Source of the DNA: Mucor racemosus
Lineage: Eukaryota > Mucoromycota > Mucoromycetes > Mucorales > Mucoraceae
Direction: 5' to 3'
Assembly (NCBI GenBank): GCA_027405735.1
Contig: JAPEHQ010000001.1
Location: 1,550,001-1,614,000 of the forward strand
DNA length: 64,000 nucleotides
A program made the translations under genes and the position numbers. The notes beneath the pieces were generated by a model. That model was not told where the DNA came from, ran no database searches, and saw only the letters and a program-made list of their open reading frames with translations. How positions within the stretch are numbered: position 1 is the stretch's first letter; each line of letters begins with the position of its first letter. Below are positions 46,193-59,492 of the stretch, piece after piece.

Positions 46193-47291
46193 ATGAACCG
46201 AGAAAATTTCAATTCACAACAGCAACAGCAACAGCAACAGCAACAACAAAATTATGCAGCAGATGGCTACCAACAGCCAGCTTTTTACAACAATCAAGAT
46301 AATTCATCAGCAGATGAATACCATGATAAAAATAATGATAATATAGCTTATAGGTCAATAGGATTAGATGAACGTGAAAAAAGGTAGTACATTTATAAAG
46401 TGCATTGGTATTAATACTAAATTAAATACAAATATAGAACTTATGAACTCGTTGTATGTCAACAACCACTTCATGCTCGTATGTGTGGATTTGGTGAAAA
46501 AGATAGAAGACCTATTGATCCACCACCCATTGTTCAGTTGATTGTAAAGCAGCAAGGACAAGATTCTCCTGTTGATGTGCAGTGAGTTTCTTTTTTTTTT
46601 TTTTTTTTTTTTTTTTTTCTTCGATCAGAATATATCGTCGGCTGTTTTCTTATTTATTTCTGTCTAGAATGCTCCAAATACCTTTTTTTGTACTCCATGT
46701 GACATTATGGTCTGACGACCGTTCTGAAGAGCGCAATATCATTTCTAACCCACCAAAATGCACAAGAGTATTAATGGGATCACTTGTCAGTTCACCTAGT
46801 TTATTAAAAAACCCTGAAGGTGAACAGGGTCTTTATTTTGCATTTCCTGACTTAAGTATTCGTACAGAAGGACGTTATACATTGCGTTTTAGTTTAATGA
46901 AGTTGGTCAAGTAAAGTTACCCATGATTTTTTTCTTGTCTAGTAAAAAAAAAAAAAGGAAAAAAGATTGACCAATTTTGTATAGTTCCGATTTTCAAGAA
47001 AATGCGAAATCAAAGATTGTTGCTCAAGTGTTTTCTGATCCATTTACAGTTTATTCCGCAAAGAAGGTTTGTTATTTTATGTCTAAAAGTAAATTGTCTA
47101 AATATAACATTTCTATTATTTCATAGTTTCCCGGAATGACAGAATCTACAGAATTATCAAAAGCATTTGCTAAACAAGGGTTGAAAATTCCTATTCGTAA
47201 TGACGGTAAGATAAAAGATTAGGATATGTTATCTTTCAGAACAATTAATTTACCATTCAATTTATCAGTGCGTGCAAGGAAGGCTGACTAA
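46193..47291 (+). CDS. Velvet-domain regulator (VelB/VosA type), with apparent frameshift
   Basis: The exons are 46193-46383, 46438-46581, 46668-46910, 46985-47066, 47127-47206 and 47269-47291; all introns (54-86 bp) are GT-AG. The N-terminus has a Gln run. The velvet domain begins [20 protein letters not shown] and [13 protein letters not shown], continues [48 protein letters not shown] and [16 protein letters not shown], the classic order of this DNA-binding, dimerising fold that controls development and secondary metabolism in fungi. In exon 5, [10 protein letters not shown] is followed by a run of five A's (47159-47163) where four would keep the frame; the downstream text [14 protein letters not shown] is recovered only in the other frame. 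As written, translation stops soon after (ELSKSIC, stop). This is either an assembly error or a real truncation. Confidence 0.85.
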
Positions 47292-48814
47292 AATTATCTT
47301 GTGTGGTGTATTTTTTTTTTTTTTGATTCCTAAAAGAATTTATTTGTAATTGAATAAATTCAACTCGAAATAGAATGCAATAGAGCAATACTGTTATGAT
47401 TTACATTGCAATTAAGTTTGTTGTTTTGTATATTTGTAAACAACACAGCGTGTATTACCTTTTTTTTTTTTTCTTCTGTCATTTAGTGAAAATACAACTT
47501 ACGCCATTCAAAATCAATGTCGTTTTCAAGCTATTTTTAAGACATAAAACCAAAATCAAAATTTATTCAAGTAAACAGCATATGCTAAGGATTGCTTTTC
47601 TTGTCTCGGATCCTTTGAAAGTCGATCTAAATGATACGAAGAAATTCTGTAAAAACATGTAATACAGCTTTTTAAAAACAAAAATTAGCCTCCCGCGAAT
47701 CTCGAATCATTGTATTTTGTACTACATTGAATAATCGGCGTGATAAAGTCTCATTCAAAATGGTATACCTATCAAGTTCTGAGAACTGCAATATGAGGTT
47801 CTAAGACTGTAATGAATAAAGAGTAAGAATAGGCTTTGATGCTACTTGTAAACAAATCTGTAATGTAGGTCTGTAATAACGAATAATGCCCTTCAGCAAG
47901 AGAGAAATACAAGTTTCTTGATTGGTCACTTGATCTCCTGACATATATTATACTTGCTCCGTTGCTATCCCCTGTTTATGTAGATACAAAAGCATAAATC
48001 CATAGCATTATAAGCTTGATAGTGTATATTATATAAGGTTTTTTTTTTTAAAAAAATTTCGATGCCTTTATTTTATATTGCTTTTATGACTATAGCTTTC
48101 TAAAGAATAAATTTTGGACTTATTTTGCAAAATATAGTCTGGTACTCATGTTACGAACCAGAGTCTATCATTATTGAATACATTGCGAATTTGGCAGATA
48201 GAACGTCGATTCAAACCCAGTTCAGGGGTAACGATTCTTTGTAAAAGATTAACTGTATCTCCTTTTTTAAACAAATTTATAATGCTTCTAAAGATTATTG
48301 AGCAAAGCAAAATACATAATATGACATATTAAAGCATTTGAGCTAAATTAATCAATATTTTATGTATATATTAAAATGTTTTTAGCCAAATCGTAAACTC
48401 AGTTGCCTGATTTTGTTATACTCCGTCAGAATGGCTTGGAAATAAGAACATTGGGTACAGTGAATTGAAATTAAAAAAATATGAAAAGATACTTCGAATG
48501 TCAAATAATTGGTAAAATAGTTGAAATTTTTAATTTCTTGCACTTAAATATGTGTATAAATCCATTAAAATAGAAGAATAGATGACGGTTTTACAAATGG
48601 GGCTACTAATAGTAGTAAAAGAAGATTAGATAAAAAAGGGGTCCAAAATGAAAGTGCCTTAAATGTTACGATACGCAAATACGATAAACCTCACGCATCT
48701 AGACTACAGTTAGTTTTGAAAAAGCAGTTTTTTTCTCTTTCCAATAAAATATTTAACGATATTTTTACCCCTGTTTCTGTTAAAAGTTCCTGTTTAGTAG
48801 ATCGCCATTTTGAA

Positions 48815-48850
<36 letters not shown>

Positions 48851-49700
48851 AATGTACATATGTAAATAGATTGAGCGATAGTTCAGAGAAGTCTGTGCTA
48901 CTATTTGTAATGTACTTCCTGACGAAAAAAAGGAAAAAGCAAAAGGATACATGATTTCAAGACAAAGAATATATGATTTTTACCATCTGTCACTTTTGTC
49001 ATGGTTACTACCCTGAATATCATTTGACATGATTTCATGACAAAGTAGTAGTAATAATAGTATGATATACGATGAAATAGCTATCAGTAATACTAGTGAT
49101 GCATGTTCAGTTCGTTCAAATAGTTATAAATCAGTATTTCTCTCTCTTCAACATCAGTTTTATGTTAGTGTAATACACTTCTTCCGGTTTTTTAAGCAAG
49201 TGTGTGTCACCTTTTTTTTTGTGCTTTTATTCCTAACAAGACCAGGTTTAGTAATAATAGCAACTTTAGAAAGAATCATATAATATGATATCGACTTGAA
49301 TAACAAAAAGATCACACCAAACAGAAGATAATGATCTCCCCCCTTGTCTAAACGTACATGTAAACACATAAAGAAATAAGTTAGTACATGAATAGAAGCA
49401 GTGGGATTATCTCTTGCTGTTGTTGTGTATATCATTTGAAAGGAGTGCATAAAAACAAGATTATGAATCATTTGATACTTCGAACTTTTTCAAGTAGGCA
49501 TTATCTTTGTTGTATATATATATATAAGCTAGCTTATTCATTCCAAATTCTCTTTTTTTTTTCTCTTTTTTTTTCGGTTGGTTCTTTTTTGCCTTGTAAT
49601 ACAAGTGTTACAAAGCTTAATATTTTCAATTTATAAAAAAGAAAGCTTGTTTTTTCATTATCGATTTCTTTTTCTCTTTTTTACTGTTTGAAACAAAAGA
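47292..49700. other. Gene-poor region between velvet and TBC genes
   Basis: 2.4 kb with no recognised gene. An A32 run lies at 48817-48848 and could mark an old retrotransposed end, but I see no element around it. Frames at 47396-47662, 49062-49283 and 49388-49636 have no domain. The last ~150 bp are pyrimidine-rich and likely hold the TBC-gene promoter. Confidence 0.5.
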
Positions 49701-52690
49701 ATGGTGGCTGTTATTCAACCAAATAATACTTTAGAATTGACACCTCAAGTGCTCGAAAAACTTCAAGGTCTTCAAAATCAACCACAAGAACAACAACAAA
49801 TCCAGGTCAATATGATACGCCCTACACCTTCCAAGTCAGCCGATAATAAAACCAATACACAGTTAGTGTATCCAGAGAAATCAACTTCACTTACTCTTGC
49901 CGAAAGACGCAAAAATAATAGCAATAATATCCCTGCATCATTTAAACTGTATCCTACTGCTGTTGATGCTAAAGTAAGTTTTATCCCTTATTCTTTAAAA
50001 CGTTGCTCCATGTCTCTTTTTTTTTCCCTCCCTCCCTCCTTTAACCACCCCTTCTTCCTTCTACCATTTCCCCCTTTACTAACAAATCTGTTTCATTATA
50101 TTAGATTTCTGATCAATATATAATCAAACAATTTGAAAAATTATCCAAGCTAGATTCAATGAATACTAATACAGTTACGCCATTATTAAATTCGTTCACG
50201 ACGGCTGAACCAATTTGGGAAAATTTCATTAAAAATGCAACATCTATCAAAGAGAGACTCGATTTACTCAAATTGATGGTGGCAAATCATGGCATTCCTG
50301 GCCATGTTCGTCGCCAAGTTTGGCAAGCAATCTGTCAAACATCATCTGAATCAGATGTAGCAACTTTATATCCAAAATTTGTAAATCAACCTTGTGCCTT
50401 TGATGTCATGATTGATAAAGATGTACAATGTTTGCCTGTAGATCAACAAGAAAGTGCTCGTCGCTTATTGAAAGCTTATAGTCTATATGATACTCGAGTA
50501 GGCTATTATCAAGGCATGGCTGAATTATTATCCCCAATTTTAGCAAATGTAAGTTCTCCTTATTCATATGATAAATCCTTTTTTGATTTGCTAATGTCGA
50601 TTGACAGATGCCAGAAATCGAAGCCTTTGCATTATTTGTCAGGTGAGTAAATAAAAAAGCAACATTTACTATAGTTACACATATGCTAAGTTATCTTTCT
50701 TAGATTATTACAAAACTTTTGTATGGAAGGCAAGCGTCTTGAACTCTGTTTGCAGCAATTCCAAGCAATTTTGATCCAACAATTTCCTCACTTGAATACT
50801 CATTTTTCTCGCTTCTCAGTTCAACCTCACATGTATGCATCAATGTGGTATAAAACATTATGCTCCTGTTTGATTTCATCTCAGCAGCACATGATGCGTT
50901 TGTACGATATTGCTTTACTCGAAGGAGCAGTCGAAACTGTGATACGGGCAACCATGGTACTCTTTGGAAAAAATCAGCAAAAATTATTAGCTATGAGTAG
51001 CAAAAATGAAATTGTCTCATTCCTAAACACTTGTCAAATGCACTCTTTAATGTATGAAAAAGATATTGAAGGTGATTTATTTATTCAAGATATCATGTCT
51101 CTTGACATTGTTATCCTTGATCAACGTCATGTTCTTCGTGCATCTAGTATAAACAACAGAAAGAAACATACATCAACACAAACAGTTCCTGTATTGCAGC
51201 AACAGGTAGAAGATCTTATAGCTGCTATGGCTCAAATTCAAAAAGAACATGCTGCATTGTCAGACGAAAATAAAGCTCTCAAGATGCACGAAATGGATCA
51301 AGATGCTGCTCAAACAAAATTAGCTAAACGAAATGCTGTCCTTGAAAAAAGAGTAAAGAAATACAAGATTAGATTAGCTGAAGTTTCTTCAAACACTGTT
51401 GATAGTGATGAATCTAACACAGTTGCTGTATCTACCTCGAACACTGCTACTACTGCTGTTAATGATACTAGCAAGAAGGAAAGACGTCAAGATCAGTATA
51501 CTTCATTTGTTGCCTCTCTTCGTGATACAGGAGATTTTGGTGCTTTGATCGCTGGCGCTTTAGCTCCTGCTATTGATTTAGAGAAGCAAGCACATGCTAA
51601 AGCTAATGATGTTAATACTGATGCTGTCGATCCTTTACAACAACAAACAACAACAATGGATCAAGACGAAGATGCCGTCAATAACAAAAAGAAATTGGAT
51701 GCTGCATTACAGAACGTGACCTCTGAGCTAGTAGCTGTCAAGTTGGATCATTTCGAAACATCACAACGTTATGAATCTTTGTATCATCATTGCCAAGAGC
51801 TCACTGGTCAAATGCAATCTATGCAGGAATCTCAAACTACACTTGTACAGAAGATTATTTACCTTGAAAGTGAATTAGAAGATGTTCAAACTGAACGTGA
51901 TCATATTTTCCAAGATCAAGAAGAAGTATTAGCTATGGCTATGGTAGCTAAAAAGACATCTGCTGAATTGCAACTCGAAAAGATGACTTTGAGCAAAGAA
52001 GTAGAGCGATTAGAACAAAATGTTAAAGATTTACAAGAAGAAAAGAAAGCTTATTTCATGCCTCGAGATACCTTCTCAGAAGAAGTATTTGCAGCACATT
52101 CAATTCTATTTGGACAATCAACAACAAAGAAGCCACAACAACAGCAATTACCAACAAAAGAATTACATAGACGACACACTTTACAATTAGGCAAGAATGC
52201 AATAGAAGATGAATACAAGACTAAATTTGTTGAAAGTGAATTGCGTTGTCGTGAATTGGAAAAGTATTTAGCAGAAACCAAGGTGAAGTTGGCCGAATTA
52301 GAATCTTCTGCTGGAATTACCACTAGTAGCTGTAGTATCATTAGTCCTAGAGGGTCCCTTCAACAACATCGACGTGCATCTTCTTCCATAATTATAAATA
52401 GCAATCATAATAACAACAGCAATAAGCGCAGCTCTACTGCATCATTATCCATGTTGGCCAATAGAGTAAGCACACCTACATCACCGCGTGAACGAAGAGA
52501 ATCTACAGAAAGTTATGCATCATCTACAACATCTTTGGCATCTATGAATAGCAGCAATTATAATAGCAAGAGATCAAGTGTTTATTCGAGGATTTGGAAT
52601 GCCTTTGGATCACCTACAACTCCAATGAATCCTGTCATGATGAAAAATGATATAATGTGTGATGAACCACGCATCATTGAACAAGCTTAA
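49701..52690 (+). CDS. TBC (Rab-GAP) domain protein with long coiled coil
   Basis: The exons are 49701-49973, 50105-50548, 50608-50642 and 50704-52690; introns are 59-131 bp, the first with a TACTAAC-like branch site. The product is 912 aa. The TBC domain spans ~150-420: HGIPGHVRRQVWQ (153-165), YYQGMAELLSPILANMPEIE (215 on) and SVQPHMYASMWYKTL. In active Rab-GAPs motif A is IxxDxxR; here I194-x-x-D197 is followed by C200 rather than Arg, while the Gln finger Q217 is kept. Residues ~430-780 are predicted coiled coil, rich in Glu/Lys/Gln; the last ~130 are Ser-rich. The layout is like Gyp5/Evi5-type proteins of vesicle traffic. The missing arginine suggests reduced or no GAP activity (inference). 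Confidence 0.85.
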
Positions 52691-53480
52691 TACCCTTTTA
52701 TATTTTATACACGCTCAAAAAAAACAAAGGCCTCTTTTCTTTTTATTATCATATTTTTATTATCAATATTATCATTATTTTTTCCCTATGCTGATGCAGC
52801 ACAAATAATAAATAAATACACATGTATGTATAATCTTATTTTATAGTCTAATTTTTTAGTTGTTTTATGTATCGTACATGATGCAGTGTATTTTTTTAGT
52901 TGATCAGCAATATATTATTATCCTATTTTTTTTTTATTCTTCTCAATGAATGATTCGTATGTATATTTAGTAACGTTTGATCAAAATACGCTTTTATGAT
53001 TCATATCAATCATATGATATAAAAATCTCGAACTATTGTATTTTTTTAGCGATATCTCATCTGATAAACACAATCTAATCGACTATATCATAATATTCAA
53101 TCTCATTCACTAATAACTTGCTTTCGAAGTTGTCTGCTGGCATTTTGTGGAAACTGCAGGCTTCAAAATAATCAGATTTCTAGCGCTTCAAATTTCGATT
53201 TTGCATAATGAGATATATTCTTAATGTCTGATAAAAGGTCATTAAATTTATTTATACTATCAACTATACTGTATTCGGGTATATGATATTCAAAATTACA
53301 GCCATAAATATGGTTGCGGCAATTTTTAGCTTTTCAATTGCTAACAAAAGGAAAAAAAAATCGGGTTCAATTTAATCATCTCTACCATTGTTAACAAAAT
53401 AAATGAAGAAAATGCACGTATAATATTCAAAATTGGTTGTAATTTAGGTTCATTTCAATGCCATACTGAACAATTTTTAG
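52691..53480. other. 3' flank of the TBC gene
   Basis: AT-rich DNA with AATAAATAAATACA near 52807-52820, a probable polyadenylation region. No gene seen. Confidence 0.5.
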
Positions 53481-54134
53481 GATATACCTTAGACACTGCT
53501 TAACATATATAAATTGATTGCATTATGCTACCTATTCCTAAATTTACTCTATATCTCACAAAAGATTCAAAAACACGTAAAATTCCTTGCTTTTTCCCTG
53601 AAAACTGAGTCTCACTTTTCATTTCTCCTCTGGTTTTTTCCCCACTAAATAACATCAAGAAAAAATTAGATGCCAATGTACCTGAGATGCTCAACTTTAA
53701 TCCAAAAACAAGTATCCAGAAATATCCTATCTTTTGCAGTTTCTGTAACTTCTTTAGTGCTAATGTTTCAGGTTTTTACAGGTATTTCACTGCTAAAATT
53801 CGAAAATTTGAGGCTTCATATCTCCACAAAAAATTAAGCTACACTAACACTTTTTAATAATGAAACTTACTTCTTTTGAATCACTCTATAACATATTTTG
53901 GTTTGAAAAAGCTCTGAGCACTTTTATTTTTTTATTTTTTTGACATGTTTGTAGTAGATTTCAAAATAATCGTTAAATTGAGTAGCATTTTTTTTTATAT
54001 TCATGCCATCAAGCTTGTTAAGCTCTCTCAGACCCACTTTAGCTTTTTTTAAAATATTGATTTTTCATGGAGATATTCTGAAAAAAGTGTACTAAGAAAT
54101 ACTGTCGTTTCTAGAACCAAATTTTCCTTTATAT
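53481..54134 (-). repeat. Dispersed old repeat, copy 3, cut by transposon copy B
   Basis: Inverted relative of ~39855-40520. The similarity runs up to about TTTTCCTTTATAT, directly at the left end of copy B, so B inserted into this repeat. Confidence 0.75.
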
Positions 54135-57100
54135 GGCTATATGGCCATAACTATGGGAAACGTGACCAATTAAAATTGCTCCAAAGAATAATTTAGCCAG
54201 TAGAAATGCCTCCAAAAAATAGAAAAGCCAATCAAATAACCGCCAAAAGCAAAAATCTATCCAATCAAAGGTTCTCCAAAAGCATCCAATCAAATATAGT
54301 ATATAGGTCATTGTTGATCGAAATGCACTCATGAATCACAGATTTGAATAAAGAAAATATCATAATAAACACCAAATAAATTAGTTTAGATTTCAGTTAA
54401 TTTGTTGATCGTAAAAATTATTATTCTGAGCGTAAATATGTTTTACATCAAGGCCATCATTAGAAAACAGAGTCCCTTAATTTGTAAATTTACCACGGTG
54501 ATACCATAAAATTAGTTTGTTAAAGTTTTTTTGTCTTAATAAAAAGGCACATATATAAAGATTAAATAGATCAAAGATACTTGATTTTCCTTAATTTATT
54601 TTGATTATTATGCCTATTAGAGGAAGAAGATCTAATTTAGGCGGTAAAAGAGGTAGACGTCGAGGAGGAGCAAATCCTAACGCTGGCCGACCTCCTGTAA
54701 ATAAGGGGCTAACTAGCTGTCAAAACCAAACAAGTTTGTTATCCCATTTCGGTGTCGGTGCTAGTACCTCAGCAAGCAATATTGATATTGATAATGCCTC
54801 TGCCAGTGTGGATGATGTCTCTGCCGGTGACAGTAATTCTGCAAGTGATTCGATGGATTCTAGTGATGGTAATTCTGATAATGATGAAGGATCAAGTGAT
54901 ATAGAAGAGGTAATATATATATATACAAACATGTGCTATGTATTTATATGATTTTAATAATAAAAAAAACCACTTTAGATCCCATCGATTTATAATCAAA
55001 GCGTCGATTTAACTGAAAGTAACAGCTATGGAATCGACATTGAGTATGACGAATACGAACAAGAAGTTGATGTTGATAGCGACATGTTTGATAGAATTGA
55101 GGATGACATTACAACAAATGGAGATTCATCCAGTTTGAATGAATATCTTGAATCAATCCAGAAAAAGTTTCAGCGAAATGAAATGCCACAAGCCTACAAG
55201 GATGGTACATTTTGGTATTCTCAACAAGCTGCCTTTTTTAAATTGAAGAAGAGTGTAACAGCAGATCAGAAATGTGTTTTGCAACCACGAGTCTTTCTTT
55301 GGTTTCCTCATTACCTATTTTACAATGATAACCAAAAGTTTAAATGCCCTGAATGTGCAAAGAATGATTCTGTACCTCGTTTCATGATTAATGATGGATA
55401 TACCAAGAGCCCGCTTGCCAGAAGGATTATTGATATTAAAGAGTATGTATATAAACAATTGTCGTAAATTTTCCTTTGTATTAACAAATTATTTGTATAC
55501 ATAGTTGCTTTTACCTCATGTCATGCTTTTACAAATGTAATAAATGTAGTTGCAGAATAATTGGTACCGACACTGAACTCATTAGACAACTTCCTATCAT
55601 TGCACAGGCTGAATTCCCTGCTTTCTTGACTAAAAGAAGTGGTATATCAAGAGACCTTGCTGACTTGATGCGTCCTTTGGTGCAATCCTCAACTGGTCCA
55701 CTTAGACTTAGTAATATCCTACAAGAATTGCATCTTAAAAGATATGATACGCTTCAGTTCCAGTACTTGGCCAACTACAAATACAGAGTCGATAATAGCT
55801 CCAGTTTGATTTCTCTCCCAGTTCCTGCTCCTGAATTCTCAAAATTCAATGATAAGGATGGTTATAATGGTTATTATCCTTCAGCAAACTATCTCAGTTT
55901 TGTTTATACATCTTTGATAGCAACGCTCAGACCACATCTTGATAATCAAATTATGAAAGTTGATGGTGTTATATTGAAAGGTGATCATACATTCAAGGCA
56001 GCAAGCAACATCAGTCCACTTGCTAGTGGTGTAAATGTTTTTGATGCTTTATATACAGTAACAAATGAATATGAAGAGATAAGATTACAATCTTTCGTTT
56101 TGACAAAATCACTCATTCATTTGATAACTTCCTTCGACAAATTGTGGAATGCGTATACTATGTACGGATATGAAAAGCCCAAGATCTTTTATACGGACAA
56201 TGTTAGAACCGATAGTAATTTTCTGGAAGAGCATTTACCTTCACTTTTGGAAAATGTACAACCCATCGATGGCCTTCCGGTTGCTACAATCCCTCATGGT
56301 CTCGAAATAATTGTCAGCAATACAGTTGAGGAGATGAACAATCACTGCCTCAGTATTTTGAGTAATTATTCTGGTCTTTTTGTCTTGATTAATTACAAGA
56401 GATCTTCAATCAATGGTCGCAATGTAGTTCGTATATCAATCGCAACTTTAGATTGTAAGGTCTTCATTTTCAAAATTATCAACAACAATTTTTCTTCTGC
56501 TTTACGAAGAATTTTTGAAGATTCAAGCATTGGTAAAATTGGAACTCGATTGAACGTACTTGTTGCAAGTCTAAATGAGCAATATCCTGCCTTATTACTG
56601 CAAATTAGAAACTCTGTTGGATTTACTTCATTTTGCAATAATCGATGCCCAAATGGTTCTGGTAGTACATTGACAGATTTCTGCAGAATTTTCTTCGACC
56701 TGAAATTTCCAAAGGAGCCTACACTCGTTGAATCTGGAAGGTGGGAAGCCGAATTTCTTGATGATGCCCAAGTGCAAAGATTGACTCTGGAAACTTATTT
56801 TATGCTTCGCGTATATTGCAAGGCAAAATCTGTTGAAACCCTTTATACATCATTTTTGGACATTCCTCCCGTTGACACATATGTCGCTCTTTTCCCAAGA
56901 AACTCTCTGTCTATGACTCCTTCGGCATTTGGCTACATAAGAGAGAAATCTTCTCAAGCTTTTGGTGTCCCTATGAGAAGAAACTTGAAGAGCAACAAAT
57001 CTGTGCTTGTTGAAATCACAGAAGTATTAAAACCAAACATGCGTCTTCCAGAGCATGGCCCTAAAAAGACATTGGATAATACTGGCTGTTCGCATTCTTT

Positions 57101-59486
57101 TGTTGTTGTCAACAAGGTTATGCTTCGACAATGTCCTCTGAATAGCGGTAATGGTGGTAACATGAGGAATTCAGTTGCTCAAGCTATTAACAACAACCAA
57201 GCTAATGAATTACAAAGATATTCTGAGCTACTAAATGAAGATGGGCCTAACACTGTTGTAGGAAATGCTGCTACCAATAATGATACGACTTCTACACATA
57301 CTAGTAGGGTATTGAAAGATGTCTTTCATTTAATTGACATGATCAAGGTGCCAATTAAGCATACTTTGTGCTCTGAGTTCAAGGCCAAGTTCCGAGACAT
57401 TCTCCTAGTTCCTGATCCAGCTGACAAAGCCAATGTTTCTCGAGTTCTAGAATCAATGAACACTACCTGGGATTACAAAGTTGTGACCAATTCTGCTTGG
57501 GTTTGGAGCCGTGTCAAGCGTCGAATTCCTCCCGCTAATCAGTTGCTTCCTTTACTCAAGAAGCTGTTTGATGAATATGGTCCTATAATTTGCACAGATA
57601 TCAACCTTCCATTATTTGATAGAGATGCCAAGAAGACAGCAGACAATGTGTTAGAAACAGTTTGTTTAGGCCATGTTTCGGATCCTGAAGGTATCCCTTT
57701 ATACACTTTATATGGATATGATAGTAATGGTCTTGCAAAATATCATTGTTGTCGTGGAACAAATAGTTTGGAAGGTAATAAACAATAACAATGTTCAATA
57801 CGAAATAAATCTAACATTAATTATCTGGTGCTATAGGAGGTGTACATTCCAATATTGTAAGAAAATTTTCGAGCATTAATGGTAGTATTCGACTTGCTGA
57901 TGCTGCTCTTGCTGATTACCGTTTAAGACATAATGCAAATGTAAGTTCTTTAATTTGTAGATTAGATACAGTTTTAACCAAATTTCTGCTATTAGGCTGG
58001 CTCTAAACATAGGTTGAACAAGAAATACGTTGGCCATTTCGAACCTTGGTTGATTCATTCAATAAATGCGCTTCGTTACCATCTTCTTTTGCCCAAACAA
58101 GCTTCCTACTTTTGCATGAATAATCTCTCTCCCATTGATTTTGCTTCTTCAAAAGAGACGTTTGGTATCACACCCCTTCCTTCTCCTTTGGTAAACTTTT
58201 TCTCTATGAAATCCTACACTTCAAAACCTGATAATAGAGTTTCAAGTCGATCTAAAAACGTTCAAAGAAGATCCACCACGGCCACAACACCAGCATCAAT
58301 CTCTCAAGCAACAAAATTGGATTCATTTTTGCAAGTATCAGCATTGCCAATTGTCACATTTGCTTCTGAAGTAAACATCCTCTTCGACAGTTATGAATAT
58401 CTGGCTCAATTACAAGGCACCAAGTTTGCCATTGTCCATGTACATACTACAGAAGAGAGAAATAAATTCAAACACCTTATCTTTGATCAAGCAAACAACC
58501 AATTCAATGATTATGGTAAAAGAACTTCTCCCGATTTTTTGAAGCTTTGCAAACATTGGTGCTCTACTAGCGATGGCATCGCTATATTTTACAAGACACC
58601 AGAGCAATTAAAAGCATACTACAATAAAAAGCTCAAATCTCTGAAGATCGTCAATGCAAGAATAGACAACCGCCTTACTCTTCGAAAAATGAATGTCTTG
58701 GTCCAAAATCCAGAAAGAAGAGCACCAGTTGCATCAACATCAACATTCCAGCAACTCCAAGATTTTCCTGCTACTCGTACCGTTCAGTCCATATTGGAGG
58801 AACCATCCGTTGCTTCAGCTAACCGCCAACAACGTGCATTGGTTCCTGCTCCAAACCGTTCTTCCTCCCTTCCCGTCGCTCATCCAGTTGTATTGGATTC
58901 TCAACCTATTCCAAGAATTTTAAGTATACAATCACAACCTGCTTTGGGTTCTGTAAGTATAAATCGTATAAAAAGACCACGGTTTTGTAAAACATGCAGT
59001 ACTATGGGATGTCCTGGTGGACAACCTCGTGGTACCTGTCCTAATTAATTCGATTTTCTTCCACAAATAATAATTTTAAAGCAAAAAAAAAATAGATTAA
59101 AATGTATCATTATTTTGTAATTCAATAAAAAAAACTTAGTTTGTCCCAATAAAGTTTTATTGTCATAAAATAATCCTTTAAGTTAATATTGTTTTAATAT
59201 TCTCTTAAAATTAATACTTTATGGTGGAATTTATTGTAAAACACAATTAATGTCGCCGCGTAAAAAGTAATTATTCGACGATCAAGTCTCAAAAAAACAT
59301 GATTTTGAGCGATACACCCCTCGCTATTATGAATTAAGCTATTCCTAGGCGTATACAGAGCGTCATACGTATTATACTTCGCCTAATACTATTTTTTTCT
59401 CTTTTTTCCCTATTTTTTCCCTATTTTTAATTAATTTTTGAAAAAATTAATTAAATGCCCTTAACCATAGATATGGCCACAAACTC
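54135..59486 (+). mobile_element. DNA transposon copy B (5.35 kb)
   Basis: Plus orientation, beginning GGCTATATGGCCATAACTATGG and ending CCATAGATATGGCCACAAACTC. Same length as copy A (coordinates sum to 69524 with A). The left flank is CCTTTATAT inside an old repeat; the right flank is not a copy of that but TTGCTA followed by copy C. The hairpin with 14-bp arms is at 59426-59455. Confidence 0.95.
54610..59048 (+). CDS. Transposase of copy B (1,396 aa, five exons)
   Basis: The exons are 54610-54909, 54979-55442, 55505-57774, 57837-57940 and 57996-59048, exactly mirroring copy A. Domain order is as described for copy A: Cys-rich region at ~223-271, D415, D486, exonuclease-like insert ~520-694, E1011. 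It has L956 and C975 where copy A has F and R. The exon 3/4 junction completes SLEGGVHSNI and exon 4/5 reads RLRHNANAGSKHR, both conserved-looking in this transposase type. Frame intact; likely functional. Confidence 0.85.
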
Positions 59487-59492
59487 TTGCTA
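59487..59492. repeat. TTGCTA linker between transposon copies B and C
   Basis: Six bases separate the end of B from the start of C. They equal the last six bases of copy A's target duplication read in element orientation (CCTTGCTA). Confidence 0.8.

Noticed and set aside
47396..47662. 88-aa frame after the velvet gene
   Set aside because: Phe-rich run from T-tract, no domain, no continuity with the velvet gene.
48205..48222. B-box-like GATTCAAACCC suggesting a tRNA
   Set aside because: No A box, acceptor stem or cloverleaf could be built around it.
54135..59486. Assignment of the transposon to KDZ/Zisupton or hAT
   Set aside because: Duplication length fits, but the signature motifs of those groups were not recognised; left unassigned.
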